DNA of 64,000 nucleotides from Sinomicrobium soli. Its GTDB lineage: Bacteria > Bacteroidota > Bacteroidia > Flavobacteriales > Flavobacteriaceae. Positions 43,777-52,755 of the stretch are shown here, piece after piece. Location of the stretch: assembly GCF_003285545.1 (NCBI RefSeq), contig NZ_QLNV01000003.1, forward strand, positions 372,001-436,000, written 5' to 3'. A program made the translations under genes and the position numbers. The notes under the pieces were generated by a model. It did not search any database and was not told the origin of the DNA. It was given only the letters and a program-made list of their open reading frames with translations. How positions within the stretch are numbered: the stretch's first letter is position 1; each line of letters opens with the position of its first letter.

Positions 43777-46700
43777 TCAGCACTCCTGGGGATTACCGTT
43801 TTTTTCCAGGAAATCCGTAGGGGTGATCCTGAACTGCTTAAAAAAGCATTTGGAAAAATAGGAGTGTGAATTGAACCCGCTCATATATCCGATCTCAGAG
43901 ATCGTGTATTCATTCTGAAGCAGGAGTTTGGCCGCGTGCTTGAGCCGTACCAGCCTGATAAACTCATTGGGGACTTTTCCGGATACGGATTTTAGCTTCT
44001 TATGCAGGCTGGAACGGCTCATCCCCAGTTCCCTGCTCAGTTCTTCCACCGAAAGCTTGGGGTCCATGATCCGTTCCTCAATGATGGCTGTTATTTTTTC
44101 CAGCAATTTTTTCTCCCCGGTATTTTCTACAAGTGCCCCTGCGTCAATAAAGGGATAGTTGGCAAATTTTTCCCTGAGGCCGGCACGTGATCTCAAAAGG
44201 TTCTGGACTACAGCGATGACATATTTCCATTTAAAAGGCTTGGCAATATAGGCATCGGCACCGTTCTGTATTCCGGAGATCTCGGCTTCGGAATTGGTTT
44301 TGGCCGTTAGCAGTACCACCGGAATATGACTGTAATCTGACGTACTTTTTATTTTCCGGCAAAGTTCAAGACCGTCCATTTCGGGCATCATGACATCAGA
44401 CAGCACGAAATCTATCTCCCGGTTCCCGATAACCTCCCAGGCCTCCCGGCCATTACGGGCTTTTTGTACCCTGAACCCCTCCTGTACCAGGTTGTGACAA
44501 AAGAAATCCAGAAGCAGCTCATCATCTTCCACCACGAGAATGTTTTCACTCATTGCACTTTCCTCCTCTCCTTCGCTTTCCTCCGAACGGTCTTCCCGGG
44601 CTTCTGCCGGGTCGGGATACACCCCGGTATGTACTTCTTCACAGGGCAGATAGATCTTAAAAATGGTATTCACATCGGGGACACTCTCCACTTCCAGGTA
44701 TCCTTCGTGTTTTTCAATAAGTGATTTGGCCAGTGACAACCCTATTCCTGTTCCGATAAAATTGGCCACCGGCGAATCGCCGGATACCTTAAAATATTTT
44801 TTAAAGATGTTCTGCAACTCGGTTTCGGGGATCCCTATCCCGTCGTCTTTAATGGTCGCCAGGGCATACGACTGCCCCGACTCGTCTGTAACAGGCTCCT
44901 GTATGCTGATACGTATCTCAGAACGTGTAAACTTAAAGGCATTGATAAGCAGGTTGGTGAATATTTTGGTCAATGCTTCGGGATCTCCCCTCATGGGCAG
45001 ATGGCTTACCTTGGTACTCAGGGTAAAGCGGATCTTTTTCTGATATTTCATGGCTGAAAAACGGGAATATATGGATTGTACCAGGACCACCAGGTCCAGC
45101 TTTTCTTTCCGTATTTCATAAATGTCACTCTCAATCCTCCTGAAATCCAACAGCTGGTTCACAAGATTGATCAGTCTTTTGGAATTTTCATCCATGATTT
45201 CCAGCTGCCGGTTTATATGCCCGGGAAGCGAACCGGATTCCATGATCTTTTCAAGCGGGGCCGTGATCAGGGAAATGGGCGTACGTATTTCGTGGGCCAT
45301 GGTGGTGAAAAATTCGATCTTTTGATTGTAGAATTGTTTCTCCTGTTCCACGCTTAAACGCTCCAGCCGTATCCTGTTTCTCTTCTCTGCCCTGTCCATA
45401 AGCATCCTGCGGCCCGTAAAAAAGACGACAAGTGCCAGTATGCCGTACGCCAGGTATGCCAGCGGATGCAGGTAAAAGGGAGGCGCTATCTCTATTCCTA
45501 TCCGGGCCGTGGATGTACTCCATTCCTTACCGTCATAACCGGCCTTTACCATAAAGGTATACTCGCCCGGCGGCAAATTGGTATAGGTCGCCTTGCGCTG
45601 GACACCTACATAATTCCAGTGCTCATCGAAACCCTGCATTTTATAGGCATATTTTACTTTTTGAGGCGATTTGAAGTTCAGGGCCGCATATTCGAAGCTC
45701 ATGACCGATTGGCCGTGGGCCAGGGTAATATGGTCGGTATAGTCTATGGTATGTGTCAGTATCCCTTCGTCATGCCCGATACGGATATCCTTATTGAACA
45801 GCTGAAAATTGGTAAAAACAATATTGCCGGACAGCGGTTCGCTTTTGATCTTTTCCGGGTAAAAAGCATTAAAGCCCTTGATGCCACCGAAAAACATTTT
45901 TCCGTCAGAAGCTTTATAACTGCTGTTGTAATTGAACTGCCGGCTTTGCAGGTCGTCCCATTGCGTAAAATGTTCGGTTTTCCTGCTCTGGGGGTCAAAA
46001 TGATACAATCCGTTATTGGTAGACACCCATAATGTCCTGTTTTCATCCTGCAAGATACCATATGCCACATTGGCATCAATCCCGTCTTTTTCATCAAAAA
46101 CGGCAAAGGTCTCACTTCTGAAATCAAACCTTACCAACCCGAGCCCTTCGGTACCCAGCCATAGATTGCCCGCATGGTCGTCCAGCAGGCAGATCAGATT
46201 ACCTACCGCCTGTTTTTTATCCACCTCACCAAGACGGTATTGTTTCCAGGTACCTGATTTTTTACGGTGAGCCACCAGGCCGTTCCCGAAAGTGGCAAAC
46301 CATATGGTCCCGGTTTCATCCTCATAAATATCACTGACAAAAGTATGGCCCATCCCCATTTTCGTGATCCTCCGGAAGGAATCTGTCTGCTTGTCGTAAA
46401 TATTCAGGCCCTTTGTTGTTCCTACCCATATCACGCCATCCCGGTCTTCATATATGCGGAATACATTGTTACTGCTCAACGAACGGGGATCGTCAGGGTC
46501 GTAACGGTATACCTTTACCCTGCCCGTCTTTTTATCATACACATTGAGCCCCCCGGAAAAGGTGCCTATCCAGAGCCTTCCTTCCTTATCCTTATACAGG
46601 GAATGGATATTGTGGTAGGTCAGCGGTTCCTGGCCGTCCTGAAACGGATAATGCCGGAATGTCCCGGTTCCGGAGTCAAAATAGTTCAATCCCCCGTCCT

Positions 46701-47832
46701 CGGTACCGATCCAGAATTTTCCGGGAGCGTCTTCCAGGAAGCAACTTACAGCTCCTCCGTTCAGCGTCATGCCGTCTTCTGTGGGAAAATGATTTTCCAT
46801 ATCGAGATCATTCTTCTCGATATAGCTGATACCCCCGAAATAGGTTCCCAGCCATATTCCTCCCCCCTTATCGCGGAATATGGAATAAATGGAGTTACCC
46901 CCGATGCCTGTCGACGTATTTGCCTTATGGGTGTAGTACCGGACCTTTTCCGAAGTGAGGTCCATCACATTGAGCCCTCTCTCGGTCCCTATATACAAAG
47001 TATTCGGGCCGGTCTGATAAACAGATCGTACGATATTGTCATTTATACTGCCGGGCTTGTCTTTTGAATACACCTTAAAGGTCCGGGACCGGGGTTGCCA
47101 CAAACACAAACCTCCTCCCAGGGTCCCTGCCCATATTCTTTCCGAGCGGTCCTGGTATATGGTAAGTATGAAATCACTGGACAAGCCCGTGTTTTTTTCA
47201 CAATAATGTTTGACATAGCCCTGCTTTACATCTAAAAAATTTATTCCCGATCCGAATGTGGCCATCCAGACATTGCCGTCGTTATCGATAGCCAGTTTTC
47301 TTATTTCATTGGAAGACAGGCTGAGCGCATCCTTTGTTCCGGCATGGTAATTAGCCAGGTCCCCGTTTCCGGGATCATACCTGAACACCCCCATCTGCTG
47401 GGTGGCTATCCAGATACTTCCGTCGCGGGCCTTCTGAATATCGTAGATCAGGTATTTTTTCAAGGGGGCAAAGCGGGTAAAGGTATCGGTCTCCACGTCC
47501 AGTATGTATATCCCTTTGGTCGTACCGAGCCACAGAGTCTCGTTGTCATACCAGAACAAAGCGTGTATAAAATTACTCCCCAGGCTGTTTCCCTGTTTGT
47601 TTGAAAGCTGATACGATTTAAACTCGTACCCGTCAAAACGGCTCAGTCCGTTTTTGGTCCCGAACCACATATACCCCTTCGAATCCTGCCCTATGGACCA
47701 TATCGTATTGGAAACAAGCCCTTCCTCTACGGTATAATTCCTGAAGGTAAGTTCCTGCTGCTGAGCGGGGCTCTTAAAAAAGATCCCGAACAACATACCA
47801 CATAATACTGCTATCTTTACTTGCCTGAACAC
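43777..47832 (-). CDS. Hybrid two-component system sensor/regulator (HTCS)
   Basis: A one-protein regulator of 1,351 residues spanning the inner membrane. After a signal peptide come about a dozen propeller repeats of the Reg_prop type (about 30-660), a Y_Y_Y domain (about 715-785) and a membrane segment (about 788-808). Then follow HisKA (H847 in MAHEIRTP), HATPase (DDGIGIP 996-1002, GTGIGL 1027-1032), a receiver domain (about 1096-1210, phospho-acceptor D1146) and an AraC-type DNA-binding domain (about 1240-1345). HTCS proteins sense an oligosaccharide in the periplasm and turn on their utilisation locus. It sits inside the sulfatase operon and is flanked by sulfatases on both sides, so it should control this locus. 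Confidence 0.96.
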   Translation of the reverse strand: MFRQVKIAVLCGMLFGIFFKSPAQQQELTFRNYTVEEGLVSNTIWSIGQDSKGYMWFGTKNGLSRFDGYEFKSYQLSNKQGNSLGSNFIHALFWYDNETLWLGTTKGIYILDVETDTFTRFAPLKKYLIYDIQKARDGSIWIATQQMGVFRYDPGNGDLANYHAGTKDALSLSSNEIRKLAIDNDGNVWMATFGSGINFLDVKQGYVKHYCEKNTGLSSDFILTIYQDRSERIWAGTLGGGLCLWQPRSRTFKVYSKDKPGSINDNIVRSVYQTGPNTLYIGTERGLNVMDLTSEKVRYYTHKANTSTGIGGNSIYSIFRDKGGGIWLGTYFGGISYIEKNDLDMENHFPTEDGMTLNGGAVSCFLEDAPGKFWIGTEDGGLNYFDSGTGTFRHYPFQDGQEPLTYHNIHSLYKDKEGRLWIGTFSGGLNVYDKKTGRVKVYRYDPDDPRSLSSNNVFRIYEDRDGVIWVGTTKGLNIYDKQTDSFRRITKMGMGHTFVSDIYEDETGTIWFATFGNGLVAHRKKSGTWKQYRLGEVDKKQAVGNLICLLDDHAGNLWLGTEGLGLVRFDFRSETFAVFDEKDGIDANVAYGILQDENRTLWVSTNNGLYHFDPQSRKTEHFTQWDDLQSRQFNYNSSYKASDGKMFFGGIKGFNAFYPEKIKSEPLSGNIVFTNFQLFNKDIRIGHDEGILTHTIDYTDHITLAHGQSVMSFEYAALNFKSPQKVKYAYKMQGFDEHWNYVGVQRKATYTNLPPGEYTFMVKAGYDGKEWSTSTARIGIEIAPPFYLHPLAYLAYGILALVVFFTGRRMLMDRAEKRNRIRLERLSVEQEKQFYNQKIEFFTTMAHEIRTPISLITAPLEKIMESGSLPGHINRQLEIMDENSKRLINLVNQLLDFRRIESDIYEIRKEKLDLVVLVQSIYSRFSAMKYQKKIRFTLSTKVSHLPMRGDPEALTKIFTNLLINAFKFTRSEIRISIQEPVTDESGQSYALATIKDDGIGIPETELQNIFKKYFKVSGDSPVANFIGTGIGLSLAKSLIEKHEGYLEVESVPDVNTIFKIYLPCEEVHTGVYPDPAEAREDRSEESEGEEESAMSENILVVEDDELLLDFFCHNLVQEGFRVQKARNGREAWEVIGNREIDFVLSDVMMPEMDGLELCRKIKSTSDYSHIPVVLLTAKTNSEAEISGIQNGADAYIAKPFKWKYVIAVVQNLLRSRAGLREKFANYPFIDAGALVENTGEKKLLEKITAIIEERIMDPKLSVEELSRELGMSRSSLHKKLKSVSGKVPNEFIRLVRLKHAAKLLLQNEYTISEIGYMSGFNSHSYFSKCFFKQFRITPTDFLEKNGNPQEC

Positions 47833-47855
47833 GTATTCCTATTAACTCCTTTTGT

Positions 47856-49310
47856 TTATTGTTTATTCCGGCGCATCCCGGCCCTGGCTTCCGTCAGCAT
47901 TCCTTCATCCCCCTGCTGCCCCATAAAAGCCTGTAATTCCCGGTCCATTTTACGGATCACATCTTCGTACTCCGGCAAGGGAGCCAGGTTGTTTAATTGG
48001 TAAGGGTCTTTCCTGACGTCATACAACTCCTTTTCCGGTCTATGGCTGTACGCCTCTGCCCTCTCCCGGTCCTTTTTCTTCCAGCTGGTCACTACCCCCT
48101 GCCTGGTCTCTATATTGGTAAATGTTTCCGAAGCATTGAGGTTGTGTATATAAAGATACTCTTTGTTCCGTACCGAACGCACCGGGTAATTGTCGCTACC
48201 GTTGATGATCCCCCTGGTGGTATGCACTCCATACACATAATCGCGAAACGCGTTTTCTCCGTCAAAAAGGACGTTCCGGAAACTTTTCCCATCAAAACCG
48301 GTTTCCCCGTTCACGGCCTTATTGCCCGTATTAACGGTATCGGGGTCTACCCCCGCCAGGTCCAGTAATGTAGGTACGACATCTACATATTGCGTCAATG
48401 CACTGTTCCGGCTTCCGGGACTGATACGTCCCGGCCAGTTTATGATAAATGCCGTTTTAAGCCCCTGGTCATAACAGGTCCATTTTGCAAACGGGAATTG
48501 CGCCCCCTGTTCACTGGTAAATACGATAATGGTATTGTCTTTCCCGGACGACTGCCTTACCATGTCCACACACTGCCCTACCAGGCTGTCGAGATAGGTA
48601 ACCTCGGCATAGTATTTCGACAGGGCCTGCCGCGTTTCCGGGGTATCCACCAGGTATCCGGGCACCTCTATGCCTTCAGGAGGATAAGCGTCTGCATTTC
48701 CCCTTACCCAGGGAACATGCGGCTGATTACTGGCTACGACAAGAAAATACGGTTTACCGCCCTTCTCCATATACTCCCGGGCCTTCTGCAGGTCTATCCC
48801 CCTGCCTTTCCCGTTATCCCAGTTCTGTCCGCCCAGAAAGGTAAAGGGGAAAGAGGCTTTATTGCCGAAATCCCTCTTTCCTGTTATTGCGGTCCGGTAC
48901 CCGGCATCCTGCATATAATGCGCCACACTTCGTGTTCCTTCGTATACGTGACTGTGATTGGGATAGGCCCCGTTCCTCACCGGGTAAAGCCCCGTAAGGA
49001 TCTGCTGCCGCGTGGGGGAACACATGGCCGTAGAGGTAAACATATTGTCAAAACACATCCCGTTATCGGCCAGTTCCTGTATATGCGGGGTGTGCACCCG
49101 GGTATTGCCGTAAGCACTTACATCCCCGTAACCAAGGTCATCGCCCAGGATAAGGACAATATTGGGACGTCCCGGTCCCGCAATGTCGGCATTCCGGTCT
49201 TTCTTTTTACTTTGTGTTCCGTTACAGGACAAAAACAGGAAAGGGATCAATCCCGTAAATACGGTCTTTATAAACCGCAATATGTATGTATGCAAACCTT
49301 CTCCTTTCAT
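47856..49310 (-). CDS. Lipoprotein sulfatase, sulfamidase-like
   Basis: A sulfatase of 484 residues anchored by a lipobox LFLSC (C29). The formylglycine motif is C97-S-P-T-R101. The active-site surroundings TSEQGAQFPFAKWTCYDQGL resemble N-sulfoglucosamine sulfohydrolases and related exo-sulfatases (S1_8-like). It would act on a terminal sulfate at the surface or in the periplasm. Its ATG overlaps the stop of the upstream phosphodiesterase-family gene (ATGA), so the two are translationally coupled. It is the only sulfatase here with a clear lipid anchor. The precise substrate is inferred only from family resemblance. Confidence 0.92.
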   Translation of the reverse strand: MKGEGLHTYILRFIKTVFTGLIPFLFLSCNGTQSKKKDRNADIAGPGRPNIVLILGDDLGYGDVSAYGNTRVHTPHIQELADNGMCFDNMFTSTAMCSPTRQQILTGLYPVRNGAYPNHSHVYEGTRSVAHYMQDAGYRTAITGKRDFGNKASFPFTFLGGQNWDNGKGRGIDLQKAREYMEKGGKPYFLVVASNQPHVPWVRGNADAYPPEGIEVPGYLVDTPETRQALSKYYAEVTYLDSLVGQCVDMVRQSSGKDNTIIVFTSEQGAQFPFAKWTCYDQGLKTAFIINWPGRISPGSRNSALTQYVDVVPTLLDLAGVDPDTVNTGNKAVNGETGFDGKSFRNVLFDGENAFRDYVYGVHTTRGIINGSDNYPVRSVRNKEYLYIHNLNASETFTNIETRQGVVTSWKKKDRERAEAYSHRPEKELYDVRKDPYQLNNLAPLPEYEDVIRKMDRELQAFMGQQGDEGMLTEARAGMRRNKQ

Positions 49311-50626
49311 TGCTTTAATCTGAGAATTCCATCGTGAAAAACCCCGTCTTTTACATGGAGACCAAGATCGAGTAGACGGGAGATCAACGGGGCTATATCC
49401 TGTATCCCCATCTCAAAGTCAATTTTCCTGTTCTGCCCTGCCACACCCGGGCCACTTATGATAAAGCCGGTTTGTATTTCCTTGAAATCCGGGTAAAAAC
49501 CGTGGGCAGCGACCGGTTTGCGGTCTTTAACGATCTTTCCCTTGAGCCCCGAATTCGCCACGTATCCTTTTTTCATTCCCAATGCCAGTGCTGCATCCGG
49601 GTCAGCTCCTATCTTATTCAGGTCATCCCGGCTATAGACCGTGAATAATTGTCTTTGCGCGTCGGGCAGGGTACCGAGTATTTTTTCAACCTGTTTTGCA
49701 TAACGGTCTTCCTTTACATACAAAAAGGCTGCACCTCCCGCCGTAGCAAACCTCGCTTTCCAGGAATCCGCCGAAATAAGTCCGGCCTTCTTGAGCAGAA
49801 TATTCGGAGAGAACACCTTGTCGACATCTACGTGCCCGTGGTCACCGGTTACAATAATATCGGTACGATCGTAGAGGTCTGTCTCCTTTAGTACCGCGAT
49901 CAACTTTTCTATCTGGTTGTCTACATTGCGAACGGCCTCTTTTACATATATATTATCCCTCCCGTGTACATGCTGTACATGATCTACATTGATAAAGTGT
50001 ACGGCCATAAGTACGGGATGATGGTTTTTAATAATATACCGTGCCATTTCGCCTATGGTCTGATCCACATTTTCATGCCTGAACTGCTCTCCGGAGGTCA
50101 CGACCCCGGCAGACCGCATCCGGGGCATCAGGTCTGCGGGGGTCACTACGGGGGTGGTCACCGTAAGCTGGTCTCCCTTTTCATTTCCGTAAGGTCTCCT
50201 GACCGGAAAATTATACGTAATGGGAGCCCCCACGGTAACCGGCCACATCACCGCCCCGGTGGTCAGTCCCTTTTCTTCGGCGGCATCCCAGAGGGTCCTG
50301 GTCCGGATACGTTCGTATTCCCAGTTCCAGTGACTATCCTTCGAAGTACGGGGCACATTATAAAAAATACCGTGTTTGTCCGGAAATGCACCGGACACTA
50401 TGGAAGTATGGGAAGGATAGGTTACCGAAGGAAAAACACTGTTGATCCCGTCGGCATAAACCCCGGTTTTCATCAGCGACTTCAGGGTTGGGGTATCCCA
50501 CTCTTCCCCGAGATAAAAATCCGGCCTTAAGCCGTCGATACTTATCAGTAACACATGACGATCGTGCTGTGCGAACATCATTTGACAGCTGACGATTGTC
50601 ATTAAAAGTATTGTTATTCGTTTCAT
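49307..50626 (-). CDS. Exported nucleotide pyrophosphatase/phosphodiesterase-family enzyme (ENPP-like)
   Basis: A secreted enzyme of about 439 residues in the alkaline phosphatase superfamily. The start is taken at the ATG at 50626 (MKRITILLMTIVSCQMMFAQ), which opens a signal peptide; an upstream TTG gives a longer frame. The nucleophile is T69 (FPSVTYPSHTSIVSGAFP). The zinc ligands are in SIDGLRPD, NVDHVQH, TGDHGHVD and AHGFYPD. ENPP enzymes cleave phosphodiester or phosphate bonds. It lies between sulfatases, 13 bases after the previous gene, and may remove a phosphate group from the same glycan; this is inference. Confidence 0.88.
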   Translation of the reverse strand: MKRITILLMTIVSCQMMFAQHDRHVLLISIDGLRPDFYLGEEWDTPTLKSLMKTGVYADGINSVFPSVTYPSHTSIVSGAFPDKHGIFYNVPRTSKDSHWNWEYERIRTRTLWDAAEEKGLTTGAVMWPVTVGAPITYNFPVRRPYGNEKGDQLTVTTPVVTPADLMPRMRSAGVVTSGEQFRHENVDQTIGEMARYIIKNHHPVLMAVHFINVDHVQHVHGRDNIYVKEAVRNVDNQIEKLIAVLKETDLYDRTDIIVTGDHGHVDVDKVFSPNILLKKAGLISADSWKARFATAGGAAFLYVKEDRYAKQVEKILGTLPDAQRQLFTVYSRDDLNKIGADPDAALALGMKKGYVANSGLKGKIVKDRKPVAAHGFYPDFKEIQTGFIISGPGVAGQNRKIDFEMGIQDIAPLISRLLDLGLHVKDGVFHDGILRLKQ

Positions 50627-50639
50627 CACCATTAATAAG

Positions 50640-52700
50640 TTAATAAACAGGTTCAATTTCTATATCGTCTATCCACACCGTGGTATCGCGCTTCAGGTCT
50701 CCCAGGTAAAGGACCAGCCTGTAATCCCCGGTTTCCGGGATTGCCGGAACAGTCATGGACCTCATCCCTACCTCCGGAGTAACCGCAATCTCCCTACCTG
50801 CAATTTCAGTATTCTCTCCCTTCAGTTTTTCCAGCTTCAGAAGAAATGCCGTCCCGGTATTTCCCTTACATTTAAGCTTTATGGCTAACCGCTCTCCTGC
50901 CCGGGCGGGAAACCTCCAGCTCATGGACAGGTCCGAAAAGCTTTTCCCGGGAACATCCATATGTATTTTTGCAGCTCTTTCCCCGCTTATCTGCCCGCTG
51001 TGGTCGGTGGTTATCCGGGCACGTACACTTTTCTGCTTTCTGATCTTCCAGTCGCCGAGATTGGCGTCGAACCCCCCGTTGATCATGCGGCGGTAGGTTT
51101 TCATCCTGTCGTTATACGTATGGGTATTCAACGGAAAAACATTGATCTCCTCGCCCCATGCCTGCCAGCTTTTATACATTTGTTCCAGCCTTTCCGGGTA
51201 CCTGGACGACAGGTCCCGTGTTTCTGCAGGATCGGCCTCAAGGTCATAGAGCCTTAATGCGGATTTGCTGAATTTATGGTCCGATGCAGTCTTTGCTACC
51301 ATTTTCCACCTGCCGTCGCGCAGGGCTATATTGGCTTCGTGCTCCCAGAATATTTTGCCCCGTGGCCTGCTTTTCCCCTCAATATTGGGCAACAGGCTTT
51401 TTCCCTGCATGGGAGTGATCCTTTTTCCCTTATACACTTCCGGGTATTTTGCCCCGGCTACATCAACGCATGTAGCCATCACATCGATAATATGGCCGTA
51501 ATCTTTTGCAAAGGAATTGTTCAGCCTGCCGTCCGTTTTCTGCGGCCAATGCACGATAAACGGAGTCGCTATCCCTCCTTCATAGGTATAGTGCTTATAC
51601 TCCTTAAAGGGTGTACTGCTCACATTGGCCCAGTGGATCCTGTAACTTTCGAAGGTATCGGCCGTACCGTCCGCGCTCTTGCTTTTTCCGCTGCTTATAT
51701 ACTCCGCACAGGCCCCGTTATCACTCAGAAAAAGAATCAGCGTATTATCCAGGGCCCCGTTTTCCTTCAGCGCTTTGACAATCCGCCCTATCCCCTGGTC
51801 CATAATATCTATCTGGGCTGCATAAATGGCCATGCGCATGGCCATTTCCTCCCTGGTGCTTTCGGGTTCGTCATCCCATGCGGGAACTCCGGGATCTCTC
51901 GGGTTCAGGGTAGCAGTACCGGGAAACAAACCGAGTTCCTTTTGTTTCTGAAACCTCAGCTTCCTTATGCTGTCCCAGCCTGCCGTATATACATCCCGGT
52001 ATTTACCTATCTCCTTTTCTGGGGCATGCAGCGGCCAGTGGGGTGCAGTATAGGCCACATACATAAAAAAAGGGGTGTCTTTCCCGGTTTTGAAGTGATC
52101 TTTCAAATAGACTACCGAGGTATCACTAATGGCATCGGTCAGATAAAAACCGTCCGGTGCCTTATATCTCGTATTATTGCTGTATATGACAGGAGTAAAA
52201 TAATTTGCCCCTCCCGGGACAATACCGAAATAACGGTCAAAGCCCCGCTGCCTGGGCCAGTTGTCCTTAACCCCTCCCCTGGTCTTACGATCGTTGGTCA
52301 GGTGCCATTTACCTGACATATATGTTTTATAGCCCGCCGTTTTTAATACTTCCGCAATGGTTACACTGGTATTGTTGAGGTCTCCCTGGTATTCGGGCGT
52401 CCCCATATCAGCTGCCGCCATCCATCCCATTCCGGCCTGGTGCGGATACAGCCCGGTCATCAATGCCGCCCGGGTAGGACAGCAACGGGCCGCATTGTAA
52501 AACTGCCTGTAGCGTATTCCGTTTGAGGCCAGCATGTCAATATTGGGAGTATCCACTTCGCCCCCGTAACAGCCCAGGTCTGAATACCCCATATCATCGG
52601 CCATGATCAAAATAATATTGGGACGTTTCTCCTGAGCTGCCAGACCATACACGGCCAACAGCAAAACAGTAAGTATCCCCCGTTTAAGACTTTTTATCAT
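50640..52700 (-). CDS. Exported sulfatase with C-terminal carbohydrate-binding-like domain
   Basis: A 686-residue protein with signal peptide MIKSLKRGILTVLLLAVYGLAAQ. The sulfatase part (about 25-530) has C73-C-P-T-R77 as formylglycine motif (the second residue is also Cys), metal segment IIMADDMGYSDLG-type (near 30-45), and LFLSDNGACAEY. The last ~145 residues form a separate beta-sandwich-like module (starting NGGFDANLGDWKIRKQ, ending VWIDDIEIEP) resembling CBM4/9-type carbohydrate-binding modules. This would tether the enzyme to a glycan. Such fusions are uncommon among bacterial sulfatases. It resembles the S1_4-like arylsulfatases in its ARCCPTRAALMTGLYPHQAGMG segment. Confidence 0.9.
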   Translation of the reverse strand: MIKSLKRGILTVLLLAVYGLAAQEKRPNIILIMADDMGYSDLGCYGGEVDTPNIDMLASNGIRYRQFYNAARCCPTRAALMTGLYPHQAGMGWMAAADMGTPEYQGDLNNTSVTIAEVLKTAGYKTYMSGKWHLTNDRKTRGGVKDNWPRQRGFDRYFGIVPGGANYFTPVIYSNNTRYKAPDGFYLTDAISDTSVVYLKDHFKTGKDTPFFMYVAYTAPHWPLHAPEKEIGKYRDVYTAGWDSIRKLRFQKQKELGLFPGTATLNPRDPGVPAWDDEPESTREEMAMRMAIYAAQIDIMDQGIGRIVKALKENGALDNTLILFLSDNGACAEYISSGKSKSADGTADTFESYRIHWANVSSTPFKEYKHYTYEGGIATPFIVHWPQKTDGRLNNSFAKDYGHIIDVMATCVDVAGAKYPEVYKGKRITPMQGKSLLPNIEGKSRPRGKIFWEHEANIALRDGRWKMVAKTASDHKFSKSALRLYDLEADPAETRDLSSRYPERLEQMYKSWQAWGEEINVFPLNTHTYNDRMKTYRRMINGGFDANLGDWKIRKQKSVRARITTDHSGQISGERAAKIHMDVPGKSFSDLSMSWRFPARAGERLAIKLKCKGNTGTAFLLKLEKLKGENTEIAGREIAVTPEVGMRSMTVPAIPETGDYRLVLYLGDLKRDTTVWIDDIEIEPVY

Positions 52701-52755
52701 CCTGTTAGATAATTCATAGGTTAAATTGAAATTTCACAGATTTCCTCCCGCAACC

